Below, piece by piece: positions 5,789-6,213 of a stretch of DNA of 6,213 nucleotides. Below the pieces are notes generated by a model. The model had not been told where the DNA came from, searched no databases, and saw only the letters and a program-made list of their open reading frames with translations. The DNA is from an uncultured Amylibacter sp. (GTDB lineage: Bacteria; Pseudomonadota; Alphaproteobacteria; Rhodobacterales; Rhodobacteraceae). Each line of letters opens with the position of its first letter. The first letter of the stretch is position 1. Location of the stretch: NCBI GenBank assembly GCA_937944065.1, contig CALDZS010000204.1, positions 1 through 6,213 of the forward strand, given 5' to 3'. A program made the position numbers and the translations under genes.

Positions 5789-6213
5789 ATGAACTCTCCG
5801 TCGCGCCGTGGCCTTCTTATCATTCTGTCCTCGCCTTCGGGTGCTGGTAAATCGACCCTGTCGCGCAAACTGTTAGATTGGGACGATAGACTGCAATTTT
5901 CGGTCTCTGCCACCACGCGTGCACCGCGCCCGGGCGAAAAAGAGGGCCGAGAATACTATTTCAAAACGAAAGAAGAGTTTCAGGCGTTGGTCGATGCGGA
6001 TGGAATGCTAGAGCATGCAGAAGTGTTCGATAATTTCTACGGCAGCCCCAAAGAACCGGTAGAGGCGGCCGTCAGTGTCGGGCGCGATATCGTATTTGAT
6101 GTGGATTGGCAGGGTGGCCAACAAATCCGCGCGTCTTCAATGCAGCATGATGTGGTGTCGATCTTTATTCTACCGCCGTCGATCAAGGAATTGGAGCGTC
6201 GCCTAACCTCGCG
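5789..6213 (+). CDS. gmk: guanylate kinase, N-terminal 141 residues (cut by window edge)
   Basis: The enzyme phosphorylates GMP to GDP with ATP and is essential for GTP and dGTP supply. I translated it from the ATG at 5789; it stays open to the window end with two bases of the next codon. The P-loop is SSPSGAGKST (14-23). The GMP-binding segment SVSATTRAPRPGE (38-50) is followed by GREYYF (53-58), with Y57 and Y84 (in FYGSP) at the expected GMP-contact places, and the Walker B-like segment DVDWQGGQQ (104-112). About 65-70 C-terminal residues, including the rest of the lid and nucleotide site, are missing compared with the usual ~210. A GGA at 5779-5781, inside the last codons of yicC, is seven bases from the ATG, and the 3-base intergenic gap suggests translational coupling. 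Confidence 0.96.
   Translation, partial: MNSPSRRGLLIILSSPSGAGKSTLSRKLLDWDDRLQFSVSATTRAPRPGEKEGREYYFKTKEEFQALVDADGMLEHAEVFDNFYGSPKEPVEAAVSVGRDIVFDVDWQGGQQIRASSMQHDVVSIFILPPSIKELERRLTS

Noticed and set aside
5789..6213. Gly at the WQGG position of Gmk where E. coli has Ala (WQGA)
   Set aside because: This position is a small residue that varies among guanylate kinases; it does not suggest altered function.
1..6213. Search for CRISPR arrays, insertion sequences, tRNA or rRNA genes, phage genes or defence systems
   Set aside because: No regularly spaced repeats, transposase-like frames, terminal inverted repeats or structured RNA gene signatures were seen; all large frames are explained by conserved chromosomal genes.

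Overview
The window reads as ordinary chromosomal DNA from an alphaproteobacterium, most likely a marine Rhodobacteraceae (Roseobacter-group) species of roughly 50% GC. This is an inference from protein style: a class II DAHP synthase, a PAS_5-type single-PAS protein, a GbdR/CdhR-like GlxA regulator, a PHB-type 3-hydroxybutyrate dehydrogenase and the yicC-gmk pair. No database search was possible, so genus is not assigned.

Layout from left to right. Positions 1-474 hold the first 158 codons of a minus-strand 3-hydroxybutyrate dehydrogenase (bdhA), cut by the window edge just before the catalytic lysine. A 239-base divergent intergenic region follows, with short inverted repeats. Positions 714-1526 (+) encode a SAM-dependent methyltransferase of unknown substrate. 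It converges, with a 17-base gap, on a minus-strand GlxA/AraC-type regulator (1544-2518). A second divergent region (2519-2678) separates that regulator from a class II DAHP synthase (aroG, 2679-4049, +), which ends at a clear intrinsic terminator. The terminator lies inside the 3' end of a convergent minus-strand PAS-domain gene (4067-4759). A third divergent region (4760-4897) leads into a plus-strand yicC-gmk operon; gmk is cut by the right edge after 141 complete codons.

The genes do not form one pathway. bdhA belongs to polyhydroxybutyrate/ketone-body carbon turnover, aroG opens the shikimate pathway, and yicC-gmk couples an RNA-turnover nuclease to guanylate kinase. The regulator and the PAS protein are sensory or regulatory proteins with unidentified signals. 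I saw no mobile element, CRISPR array, tRNA or rRNA, and no convincing new system. The points most worth a second look are the terminator embedded in coding sequence, the Cys-to-Ser change at the nucleophile elbow of the GlxA-type regulator, the unassigned methyltransferase, and dyad-symmetric sites in the three divergent promoter regions.
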